Assembly: GCA_963693085.1 (NCBI GenBank)
Contig: OY856411.1
Location: 66,871,001-66,935,000 of the forward strand
DNA length: 64,000 bases
Source: Alisma plantago-aquatica
Lineage: Eukaryota; Streptophyta; Magnoliopsida; Alismatales; Alismataceae
Reading direction: 5' to 3'
Shown here piece after piece: positions 25,801 to 36,480 of this stretch. The position numbers were made by a program, and so were the translations under genes. The notes under the pieces were generated by a model. It did not search any database, was not told the origin of the DNA, and was given only the letters and a program-made list of their open reading frames with translations. Position 1 is the first letter of the stretch; each line of letters begins with the position of its first letter.

Positions 25801-26033
25801 ATCAAATGTTGTAACAATTCATGTTGTAGTTATATGTTGAATGGTGAACATGTGTGTATGGTTTTATTATTGTTCATGTACATGTGCTACTGATGTACGT
25901 TCCTTCTGACTCCCTCGATTTTCTTCTTCTTAGCCTGGTGTGGGGTGTTTAAATTGGGATTCTCACTGAGGTGAGGGTTTCAATTTGGACGTCACACATC
26001 AGATTAAGTTTTAGAAAATCTGGGGACGTCACA
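22832..26033 (+). repeat. Family B right LTR
   Basis: Collinear with 8439-11648 and followed by the target duplicate CTTGA. The C run is 8 bases instead of 15. The hairpin array, TATA box and doubled GACGTCACA end are all retained. Confidence 0.93.
25265..25440 (+). repeat. Five-hairpin array, right B LTR
   Basis: Same five stem pairs as in the left LTR. The only visible differences are in loops (CAATTC in unit 1, CTCAGG in unit 5). No stem base has changed. Confidence 0.88.
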
Positions 26034-26580
26034 CTTGAGCTTGTAGATCTCTTTCTAGATACAAGTGAGAAAGTTTCACCACCTCGACATTGATGATAAT
26101 ATTGTTCCTTGAATGACACTTGATACATGAAATATTTCACTTACATTTAAAAAGAAATATATATGCCTGATATGCAAAACCAGCTTGAAATCTAGAGTAA
26201 AAAGATGTGATACACACTCGATGACAGTCACATTTGAAGTCATGACCATAAACCTATTCACTTGAGAAATTGATAAACATCGATTTGGTAATTCAACTTG
26301 GTCTCGTATGGAGATGTAAACAAAACCTTAGTGGAGGGATACTAAGGATTGAGAAAATCTTAATGCCATGATGATGTCACAATATGATAGAACAATAAGT
26401 AAATATGTATATAATCGAGAGGAGTACATCCTTAATGACAGTAACCTATGTGTGCACCCTGTGATTGGGGGTGATTTGAAACATATGAGATGATTAATGG
26501 CTTATGATGGGTGATGAATTTGACACCTAATTATGATCTTGGGCGAATTTAGGATGAAATTTCTTCAAAGGAGGGAAGGA
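26034..26580 (+). mobile_element. Family A internal region 2, right part
   Basis: Resumes at CTTGAGCTTGTAGATCTC, matching internal 1 near 3560. A segment present in internal 1 between about 3680 and 3980 is missing. It ends AGGATGAAATTTCTTC, then AGGAGGGAAGGA, then LTR3. Confidence 0.78.
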
Positions 26581-29326
26581 TGTGACAAACCTAATTTTTT
26601 TCTCTCTCTAATTATGCTCTCCCTCACTCTATGATGAACAATTATCTAGTTGGATGCCAATTTCATAGTTTGAGTGTTGTGACACTCCAATTTGAATATC
26701 GTAATGCTCAATTTCACAATGTGTGACATTAATCAACCCTTTGAGCTTATTATTATTATTTAATACATCATCCTCTTGAATCCATTTTTCGAACCCCATC
26801 ACTATGATCATATTGCTCTCCATTGTATACTATGTTAAATAGGATTCAATCATGCATCCGACGGTGTAAAAATTGCCTTGATCATAGCTATGTAACCAAA
26901 GTTTTGGTCCATTAAATATCTCTATTTACTGTTGGTTTTCATTTTGCTTTTGAATGAAATTGTCCCCAATATGGGGGCGCATCCCAGTAGCCGCAACCCA
27001 TTCTAAGGAAAACCCTAACATGCATCCCATATTGCTCATTAGATGGTTGATCTAAGATCCGATGACTAGGAGTATCCCCCCCGTATGAGCAACCGACGCG
27101 AGCTATGTTGGCCGCCATTTACCCCTTCAATCTCCACCAATAGCACCATTCTAGCCCCCATTTTTTTATCTAACCCCAGTTTTGTCTATAAAGATTCTTC
27201 CCTGACTCATTTCTTCTCTTGTCTCGCATTCCCTGCTCTCTAGATCGATTTCCAACTTCATCTCCTACCTTCATCTTATCGACGCCACCACCAAGAAGCC
27301 CACCCATCGAGCCGTCACACTGTGAGATGGGCAGACCAACGGTTGCGTCGAGGCTTGGGGATGGCAGTCGACACCTCGATTAGCACCCCCACTGCCACCA
27401 GTGCAGTATGTGCGTGAATCTAGAAAGAGCTCCATCACGGCACTACCACTATGCAGGTCTGTCTCATGGCCAACTACTGTAAGGGAGGGGCCTAGGGATG
27501 ATAGCTTTGGGCCATTAAATCCCGACTTTGTCTTGACCAGGATCGATCAGAGGGCCACAAAGAGTCAGCTCCACTCACAACCTTATGGACTAGTCAAGCC
27601 CAGGTGGCCATAGAAAGAGCACCACATCGACCCAGGGTCCCACTGTGGTCGGGTGTGCGTGCAATATTAGGAGGTGATGTCGACCCTTGATCGTGGAGAT
27701 GACGGTCAAGATCCTTTGCATAATCAAGGGTATGCTGCTTGGTTTCTGTATAGTTTGACTTATAATCTTCTAAAATCTATATCTCCCAATTCCCTTAGCC
27801 AAAATATATGAAATTATATACCAAATTGATCCTTGAGAAAATATCTACATAGTGGACTAGTGTTAAGGGTCTAATTCCATATTTTGTTTTCTATTTTCCC
27901 AAAAGATGCATACTTTAATCATTTGGAGTATAGTTGATTTATGATTTTGATGCAAACTTGGTCCTTGATTACTCAATCTACACTATTATTCTTAAATTAA
28001 TACCTATGATGTATACTTGAACTAAATGAACGTCCTACTCTCCCTATTGTTCATAAATAACTCCTTTTTGTACATATGTGCTTGGTTTGGACTTTTATGA
28101 TGAACTTTGCTCTAGATTGCTAATCTTGCTTCTAATGGACATCAAGCTAATCTTATTATGTGTTTATGATGACTTAATACTGTTGATCTAAATCATCTTT
28201 TATATCTAGACCTCTTGGCTCGATGAATCATGATCTAGGGTGGCCTATTGTGAGTCTTTTGACCCTAGAATGCATGTAAATACCTTAAACCTTAATATGA
28301 TCCTAGAAAGTGTATGGAACATCATAATGGCATGACACTTGAATCACACCCACATGATGAACTCTAAATCACTATGAGATCATCAAATGTACTAATAAGT
28401 GACTTGTAACCTAACTTGGCCAAAACCCTTAAAATGAAGATAATTAGGGTTAATGATGAGAATCTAATGCATGTATACAATCTTGTTGTTAATTAGGTTT
28501 GGCATATGGCTAGATGATGAAGGATAAGTTAGGTTATGAATCTCTGAATATGGTATGGGCCTTATCTAGTTATATGACTAGCTTTCTTGTTTGAAATGAT
28601 TTGTATTGGATTTTTTTTACTTGCTCAATATTGCCATGTAGTATTTCTCTGTCTTACTCGATGTTTGCATCGTCAATTTTATAACCTGAACACAGATATA
28701 TATATATAGAACTCCATTATAATATTGTTGATAAAGGGTTATCTCTTGGTTATTGCCTTGAGGTCCCTCTCATATAAAAGGGTTAGCTAATATTGAGCAC
28801 CCTTACGGACCCTTCCGACGGGAAGATGGTCAAAGGCCTTATACATGCTTGATATTGTTGGTATAATGGAGTTTGATGACATAAAATAAGGTTTCACATT
28901 TTGTTAAACAATTAAATTGTTTATTCTTGTTTGTTCAATCTTGAAATATTTTCAAATTATGCATAGCTTATATATATGTATCTTTCTGCCCCGTACTCAG
29001 CACCTCGTGTGTTGACCCATTTCTTGTATGTTGTTTTTAGGTTCAGAGATGGCTAGAAAGATGATGTGCTTGGTGAGATATGCTAGGTGTGCTTATTGTA
29101 AGATCTAGATATAGTGTACATGAACAGACTCGTGCAATGTGACTCTTGAATATGCAATTTAAGTCTTGTAATACAATAATGTTGCTTTATATATCTTGTT
29201 GATTGTTGAGATTATGTTGGTGCTTGTATCTTGTTATCTGTTCATGTATGCTAAGCATTTCACGCTTCCATATGTTGCCTTTGGTATTCGTTTGGTTCAT
29301 GGGACTGGGATTCTGGTTCTGTGACA
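26581..29326 (+). repeat. Family A LTR3, full length
   Basis: 2746 bp from TGTGACAAAC to TTCTGTGACA. It retains TATAAAAG at 28773-28780. Downstream is a hairpin GACC-CTTCC-GACG-GGAAG-AT-GGTC (28808-28831). A primer-binding-like TGCTATCAGAGC follows at 29329. Confidence 0.87.
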
Positions 29327-31138
29327 GATGCTATCAGAGCATGAACAATAACTACGCCAAACACTAGTCACATGAAAGATTAACTAAATTTACCTTACAT
29401 CTCAACCTTAGAAACTTAATAAGATGTCCTTTATGGACTAAGTTGACTTAGCCTCTAGGTTAGAACCTAAATGATCTAAAACTAGGTGTAGACTTTTGTA
29501 ATTTACCTCCCTAGACATATGCTTGCAACATGTGCTTAGGACATCTACACAGGTGTGCACCATGTTCTTGCTAGTTCTCTATGTGTCATGGTACTAGACT
29601 GCTCATGAGTATGGTAACTTGTTTTGGTTTTGGTTTTATTTGAATGGAGTATGGTGGTTTTCATCGCTTGTTTAAACATTGGAGAAAACATATTTCAAGT
29701 ATTATTATGTGTACATATGAAAAATGTTACCACACACAGAAAGGCAGTGAGTTTCCATGCAACCTAGGAGAAATAGATGCAACATCAAGTCTAGATGAGA
29801 GAGTTTAGATGATAGTGATAGTCCCTAGAATTGTCTAGAGCCATGATATAGGTTAGGCAAGTGAGTAACCTAGAAACCTAAGATGAGGATAATGATATAG
29901 ATGATGATGTTGGTATTGGTAAGACCTAAGTTTGTACTTGAGAGGGCCAAGTAGTTTGATGATATGAAATAAGTTGGACCATGCAACCCCAGCTAGACCT
30001 AGCACCTTGTTGATACATATGACTTGGCTGGTGTACACATAGCTAGTGGTTGACATGTTTTCTTGTACCTAGTCTTTTGTGTGTTGAGATATGATATGTG
30101 AAATATAGTTTGAGACCAACATGGGCCTCAATATCTTTACAATGGAGGACCTCCAGCATCGGACATATGAATAGGGTGACCTTTTGATGAGTTGACCCGC
30201 ATCGGGAAAAGGTTAGAGCACCTAAACTCCAAAATATTTGAAATGTTGAAAAATATGAATGATGAAATACATGGTGATGAGCCTCTAGCTAAGCTACTTC
30301 TGAGTATATGAGTTGAGTGACCTAGTGTGTGGTTCCTTGTAAGTGTTGAAACCTAGATGTCTTATGAAAATATCTTACCCTAGAGAAAGAGGCAATTGAA
30401 AATTTGATGCTTGCTATATAGGCAAGGGAGATGTCCCAAGACCATAATATGATGTACATGATGTGTGATATCCATGATAAGCATCGTACTCAGGTTAGTA
30501 CTTGTATATTAAAATGAATCTAGCGTTTACCCTTATTTCTTGAAAGATGGTTAGAAATCTTTGTTACGGGTAGAAGGTTGTGGTTAGCATGTCTTGGGGG
30601 ACATATATATATGTCTTAGTTTGAGTGGCTTGAGCTTGTAGATCTCTTTCTAGATACAAGTGAGAAAGTTTCACCACCTCGACATTGATGATAATTTTGT
30701 TACTCGAATGATACTTGATACGTGAAATATCTCACTTACATTTAAAAAGAAATAGATATGCCTGATAAGCCCCTCTCATACGATAGACATAATATGAAAT
30801 CATACATTAAATAAAAGATATCTAGATATTGAATCATGAGCTTGATATGATGATACTTAGAGGTGTTAATTTGAATAATCATGGGTAATAGGCCTAATCT
30901 CATACCTCAATGAAAAATGATTAACTTGATATGCCAATGCTCTTGGGGTCTGAACTTGAATAAACATGATGAATAAATTGTTTAATTTTAGGTTTGAAAT
31001 GAAAAAATGAACATAATTTATTAGAGATGGTATAAATTTTGGGGAAAACAAAACATGCATGAAATATAGAGTAAAAAGATGAGATACACACTCGATGATA
31101 GTCACATTTGAATTCATGACCATAAACATGTTCGCTTG
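29327..31138 (+). mobile_element. Family A internal region 3, 3'-truncated
   Basis: Collinear with internal 1 until about ATGTTCGCTTGA. The last 300 bases or so (including the polypurine tract) are missing and the sequence runs directly into LTR4. No coding region is seen. Short minus-strand ORFs at 30866-31145 are not supported. Confidence 0.78.
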
Positions 31139-33694
31139 ACATCAATCAACCCTTTGAGCTTAGTATTATTATTTAATACATCATCCTCTTGCATCCATTT
31201 TTTGAACCCCGTCACTATGATACTATTGCTCTCCACTATGTAATATGTTAAAGAGGATTCCATTATGAATCTGACGGTGCAAAAATCACCTTTATTTGAG
31301 CTATGTAATTAAAGTGATGGTCCATTGAATATCTCTATTACATGTTTGATTTCATGATGCTTTTGAATGAAATGGACCCCAATATGGGGGCGCGGCCCAA
31401 TAGCCGCAAACCATTATAGGGAAAACCCTAACATGTGTCCTATCTTGGTTGTTAGATGGCCGATCTGAGATATGATGGCTAGGAGTATTCTCCCCCCACC
31501 CCCACCCCCTACGAACGAGCCAGTGGTACGAGTCGCGTTGGTCACCATTTACCTCCTTCGAGCTCCATCAGTAGCATCGTTCTAGCCCCCATTTTTTGTA
31601 TCTAATCCTAGTTTTGTATAAAGCTTCTTCCCCAACTCGTTCCTTCTCTTATCTCACACTTCCCTGCTCTCTAGCTCGATTTCCAACTTCATCTCCTACC
31701 TTCATCTTGTCGACATCACCGCCAAGAAGCCCACCTGTCGAGTCGTCGCAGCGTGAGATGAGCAGACCAACGGGTGCGTTGAGCCTTGGGGATGGTGGTC
31801 GGTACCTCGGTTGGTGCCCCCACTGCCACCAGTGTGGTATATGTGTGACTCTGGCAAGAGCTCCACCATGGCACCGCCGCTGTGCGGGTCTATCTTGTGG
31901 CTAACTGCTGCAAGCGAGGGGCCTAGGGACGATAGCCCTAGGCTGTTAGATACTGGATTTGCCTTGACCAGGATCGATCAGAGGGCCACAAAGAGTCGAC
32001 TCCACTCACAACCTTATGCACTAGTCAAGCCCATGAGATCATAGAAAGCACGCCACGTCGACCCAGGGTCCCACTGTGGTCGAGATCCTCTACATAATCA
32101 ACAGTATGTTGCTTGGTTTCTCTATAGTTTGACTTATAATCTTCTAAAATCGATATCTGCAAATTCCCTTGGCCAAAATATATGAAATTATATACCAAAT
32201 TGATAAAAATATCTGCACAGTCGACTAGGGTTAAGGGTCTAATTCCATATTTTGTTCTCTATTTTCCCAAAAGATGCATACTTTAATCATTTGGAGTATC
32301 GTTGATTTATGATTTTGATGTAGACTTGGATCTTAATTACCCAATATACACTTTGATCCTAAAATAAGTACATCTGATGTATACCTGAACTAAATGAAGG
32401 TCCTAGGTTCCCTATTGTTCATAAATGACTTATTTTTGTACATATGTGCTTAGTTTGGACTTTTATGATGAATGTTGCTTCAGATTGCTAATCTTGCTTC
32501 TAATGGACATCCACCTAATCTTATTATGTGTTTTTGATGGCTTAATATTGCTGATCTAAATCATATTTTAGATATAGACCTCCTGACTCGATGAATCATG
32601 ATCTAGGGTGGCCTATTGTGAGTCTCTTGACCCTAGAATGCATGTAAATGCCTTAAATCTTTATATGATCATAGAAAGTGCATGGAACATCATAATGACA
32701 TGACACTTGAACCGCACCCACACGATGGACTCTAAATCAGTATAAGGTCATCAAATATACTAATAAGAAACTTGTAACCTAACTTGGCCAAAACCCTTAA
32801 AACGAAGATAATTAGGGTCAATGATGAGAATCTAATGCATGTAGACAATCTTGTTGTTAATCAGGTTTGGCATGTGACTAGATGATGAAGGATAAATTCG
32901 GTTATGAATCTCTGAATCAGGTATGGGCCTTATCTAGTTATATTACTAGCATTCTTGTTTGAAATGAAATGTATTGTATGCTAGTTTGTTTACTTACTCA
33001 ATATTGACATGTAGTATTGCTATGTCTTACTCGATGTTTGCCTCGTCGGTTTTATAACTTGAACACATATATATATAGAAATCCATTATTATATTGCTGA
33101 TAAAGGGTTAGCTCTTGCTATGGCCTCGAGGTCCCTCTCGTATAAAACGTTTAGCTAATCTTGAGCACCCTTACGGACCCTTCCGACGGGAAGATGGTCG
33201 AAGGCCTTATACATGCTTGATATTGTTGGTATAATGGAGTGAAATGACATAAAATATGCTTTCACATTTTGTTAAACAATTAACTTGTTTATTCTTGTTT
33301 GTTCAATCTTGAAATATTTTCAAATTATGCAAAGCTTATATATATGTATCTTTCTGCCATGTACTCAGAACCTCGTGTGTTGACCCATTTCTCGTATGTT
33401 GTTTTTAGGTTCAGAGATGGCTAGAAAGATGATGGGATTGGTGAGCCATGCTAGGTGTACTTATTGTAAGATCTAGATATAGTGTATATGAATAGACTTG
33501 TACAATGTGACTCTTGAATATGTAATTCAAATGTTGTAATACAATAATGTTGCTTAATATGTCTTGTTGATTGTTGAGATTATTTTGGGGCTTGTCTCTT
33601 ATTAACTGTTCATGTATGCTAAGCATTTCACACTTCCACATGTTTCCTTTGGTATTCATTTGGTTCATGGTACTAGGATTCCAGTTATGTGATA
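31139..33694 (+). repeat. Family A LTR4, 5'-truncated
   Basis: Starts inside the LTR at ACATCAATCAACCC, about 145 bases after the expected TGTGACAAAC. It then follows LTR2 and LTR3 to GTTATGTGATA. TATAAAA is at 33141. The downstream primer-binding site is TGGTATCAAAGC. Confidence 0.82.
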
Positions 33695-35731
33695 GATGGT
33701 ATCAAAGCATGAATAATAACTACAAACTTTACTCACATGAAAGAAAAACTAAATTCACCTTACATCTCAACCCTAGAAACTTAATAAGATGTCCTTTGTG
33801 GACTAAGTTGACTTAGCCTCTAGGATAGAACCTATATATTATAGAACTATGTGTAGACTTGTGTAATTTACCTCCCTAGACATATGCTCGCGACATTTGG
33901 TTAGGACATCTACACAGGTGTGAACCATGTTCTTTCTAGTTCTCTAGATGTCATGGTACTAGACTGCCTAATGAGTGTGGTAATTCATTTTGGTTTTGGA
34001 TTTATTTGAATGGATTATGGTGTTTTCATTGCCTGTTTAAATGTTAGAGAAATCATATTTCAAGTATTAAAGTATTATTATATGTACATAAAAAATGTTC
34101 CCACACGCAGAAAGATAGTGAGTTTCCATGCAACCTATGAGAAAGAGATGTAACATCAAGTCTAGATGAGATAGTTTAGATGATAGTGATAGTCTCTAGA
34201 ATTGTCTAGAGCCATTATATAGGTTAGGCAAGTGACTAATCTAGAAACCTAAGATGATGATAATGATATTGATGATGATGTTGATATTGATAAGACCTAA
34301 GTTTGTCCTTGAGAGGGCCAAATAGTTTGATGATATGAAATAAGTTTGAACATGCAACCCTAGCTAGACCTAGCACCTTGTTGATACATATGACTTGGAT
34401 AATGTGCTAAACATAGCTAGTGGGATGGCATGTTTTCTTGTACCTAGTCTTGTGCATGTTGAGATATGATATGTGACATATAGTTTGAGACCAACATTGG
34501 CCTCAATCTCTTTACAAAGGAGGACCTCTAGCATGGGATGTATGAATAGGGTGACCTTTTTATATGAGTTGACCTACCTCAGGAGAAGGTTAGAGCACCT
34601 AAGCTCCAAAATATCTGAAATGTTGAAAAATATGAATGATGAAATACATGATGATGAGCCCCTAGCTTGACTACTTCTTAGTATATGAGTTGAGTGACCT
34701 AGTGTGTGGTTCCTTGAAAGTATTGAACCCTAGATGTCCTATCAAAATATCTTACCCTAGAGAAAGAGGTAATTGAAAATTTGATGCTGGCTATATAGGT
34801 GAGCAAGATTTCCCAAGACCCTAAGATGATGTACATGATGTGTGATATTCATGATGAGCCTCATACTTGGGTTAGTACTTGTATATAAAAAAAGAATCTA
34901 GTTATTACCCTTATTTCTCGAAAGATGGGTAGAAATCTTTATTACGGGTAAGAGGTTGTGGTTAGCATGTATTGTGGGACATATATATGTCTTATTTTGA
35001 GTGGCTTGAGCTTGTAGATCTCTTTCTAGATACTAGTCAGAAAGTTTCACCACCTCGACGTTGATGATAATGTTGTTCCTTGGATGACACTTGATACATG
35101 AAATATCTCACTTATGTTTAAAAAGAAAAATATATGCATGATAAACCCCTCTCATACAATAGACATAATATGAAATCATACATTAAATAAAAGATTTCTA
35201 GATATTGAATCATGAGCTTGATATGATGATGCTTAGAGGTGTTAATTTGAATAATTATGGGAAATAGGCCTAATCTCAACCTTAATGAAAAACGATTAAC
35301 TCGATATGTCAATTCTCTTGGGGTCATAACTTGAATAAACACGAATAAATTGTTTAATTTAGATTTGAAATGACAAATAATGAACATAATTGATTAGAGT
35401 TGGTATAAATTTTGGGGAAAGCAAAAACATGCATGAAATCTAGAGTAAAAATATTAGATACACACTCGATGATAGTCTCGTTTGAAGTCATAACCATAAA
35501 TCTGCTCGCTTAGGAACTTGATAAACATAGATTTTGATAATACAACTTGGTCTCATATGAAGATATAAACAAAACCTTAGTGGAGGGATACTAAGGATTG
35601 AGAAAATCTTAATGCCATGATGATGCCATAATATGATAGAACAATAAGTAAATATGTATATAATCAAGAGGAGTAAACCCTTAATGACGATAACCTATGT
35701 ATGCACCCCATGATGGGGGATGATTTGAAAT
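33695..35731 (+). mobile_element. Family A internal region 4, right end lost
   Basis: Follows internal 1 to GGGGGATGATTTGAAA and then stops matching at about 35731. The polypurine tract and a fifth LTR are absent. The 65-codon ORF 34473-34670 is open here, but the matching stretches in the other internals are not maintained. Confidence 0.75.
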
Positions 35732-36031
35732 ATAGTTCATTCTCTATTGTCAATTTACAAGTCAAAAATGGATGCCACACATACTCATTCCTTTTTAAAA
35801 ATGCCAACCTCACTAGGACATGTGTCGCCAATTCTTCAAGAAAAAGAGACGGCATAGTCCATTCTTTGTCAACTGTTTTCCAACAAAAACTGATGATATA
35901 TGTCATAATCCCTAATAAAAAACTCCAATATCACTAGGATATATGTAGTCGGTTTGGTCATAAAAACTAATGACATTAGATAAATTGGGAAGGAAACATT
36001 TTGCACGGGGCACGTGATGAGAAACCAATGT
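35732..36031. other. Unassigned AT-rich target DNA left of CACTA-1
   Basis: No gene is recognised. Short motifs such as CACTAGGA and GACATTAG recur here and on the other side of CACTA-1 (62322-62780). The target may be an older DNA transposon, but no termini were found. Confidence 0.4.
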
Positions 36032-36480
36032 CACTACTACATTTTTGGTCAATAAGGCCACTGCCAAAAGCGTCACTTTTACTAGAAAAACCGACCTAAT
36101 AAAAAATACGGGTACCGGTTGAGGTATAAGGCCAATTTTATCAAAAACCCGACCTAACAGGTTTCCTACGACGAAAGTTGGCTCCAATTTAACTTCGCGC
36201 CTCGACAGCATGTCGAGTGATAGGATCGGTTTGTTCAAATAACCAACCTAGCAAATTACAAAAAAAAATTGGGCACCACTTACTTCTATTAGGTTGGGTT
36301 TTTAAGAGCAATGGACCTAGTAGTGTCAGCCTTTTGGGTTGGTTTTTTATTATAATCGTCCTTGTAGTGTCCGTGTCGGCACTGACCTCTGTTGGGTTGG
36401 TTTTTTCCCTTTAACTGACCTTGTAGGGCAGGCATGTTGCGTCAGTTTTGTGTAATAACCGACCATAGAGGTCGGGCCTT
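36032..36480 (+). repeat. CACTA-1 left terminus and subterminal repeats
   Basis: CACTACTACA is followed by several copies of ACCGACCT or GGTTGGTTTTT-type motifs in both orientations (for example 36090-36110, 36344, 36393, 36458). In CACTA elements such motifs bind the TNP1-like protein. Confidence 0.75.

Larger units (their letters stand above)
8439..26033 (+). mobile_element. Family B LTR retrotransposon, non-coding, with nested family C
   Basis: LTRs of 3210 and 3202 bp, both running from TGTGATGGAG to GGGGACGTCACA, flank a short internal region. The duplicated target is CTTGA (8434-8438 and 26034-26038). The primer-binding site is TGGTATCAGAGC two bases after the left LTR. Removing family C leaves about 2.35 kb of internal sequence with no gag, protease, reverse transcriptase or integrase. 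This fits a large non-autonomous (LARD-like) element mobilised by another element's proteins. The two LTRs differ by only a few percent by eye, so insertion is fairly recent and younger than the family A array. Confidence 0.93.
286..35731 (+). mobile_element. Family A LTR-retrotransposon tandem array, 4 LTRs and 4 internal regions
   Basis: The order is LTR1, internal 1, LTR2, internal 2, LTR3, internal 3, LTR4, internal 4, all in the same direction, with families B and C inserted in internal 2. LTRs start TGTGACAAAC and end near TCTGGTTCTGTGACA. Each is followed by a primer-binding site resembling TGGTATCAGAGC (initiator-Met tRNA). The stretch before LTR2 and LTR3 reads like the end of Ty3/gypsy pol plus a polypurine tract (for example GAGGATGAAATTTC then AGGAGGGAAGGA). 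No gag or pol ORF survives or was ever visible, so the element looks non-autonomous. Copies differ by several percent, so the array is old. A normal insertion gives two LTRs around one internal region, so this layout implies recombination between elements. The unit boundaries are seen in sequence. The gypsy assignment is inference. Confidence 0.85.
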
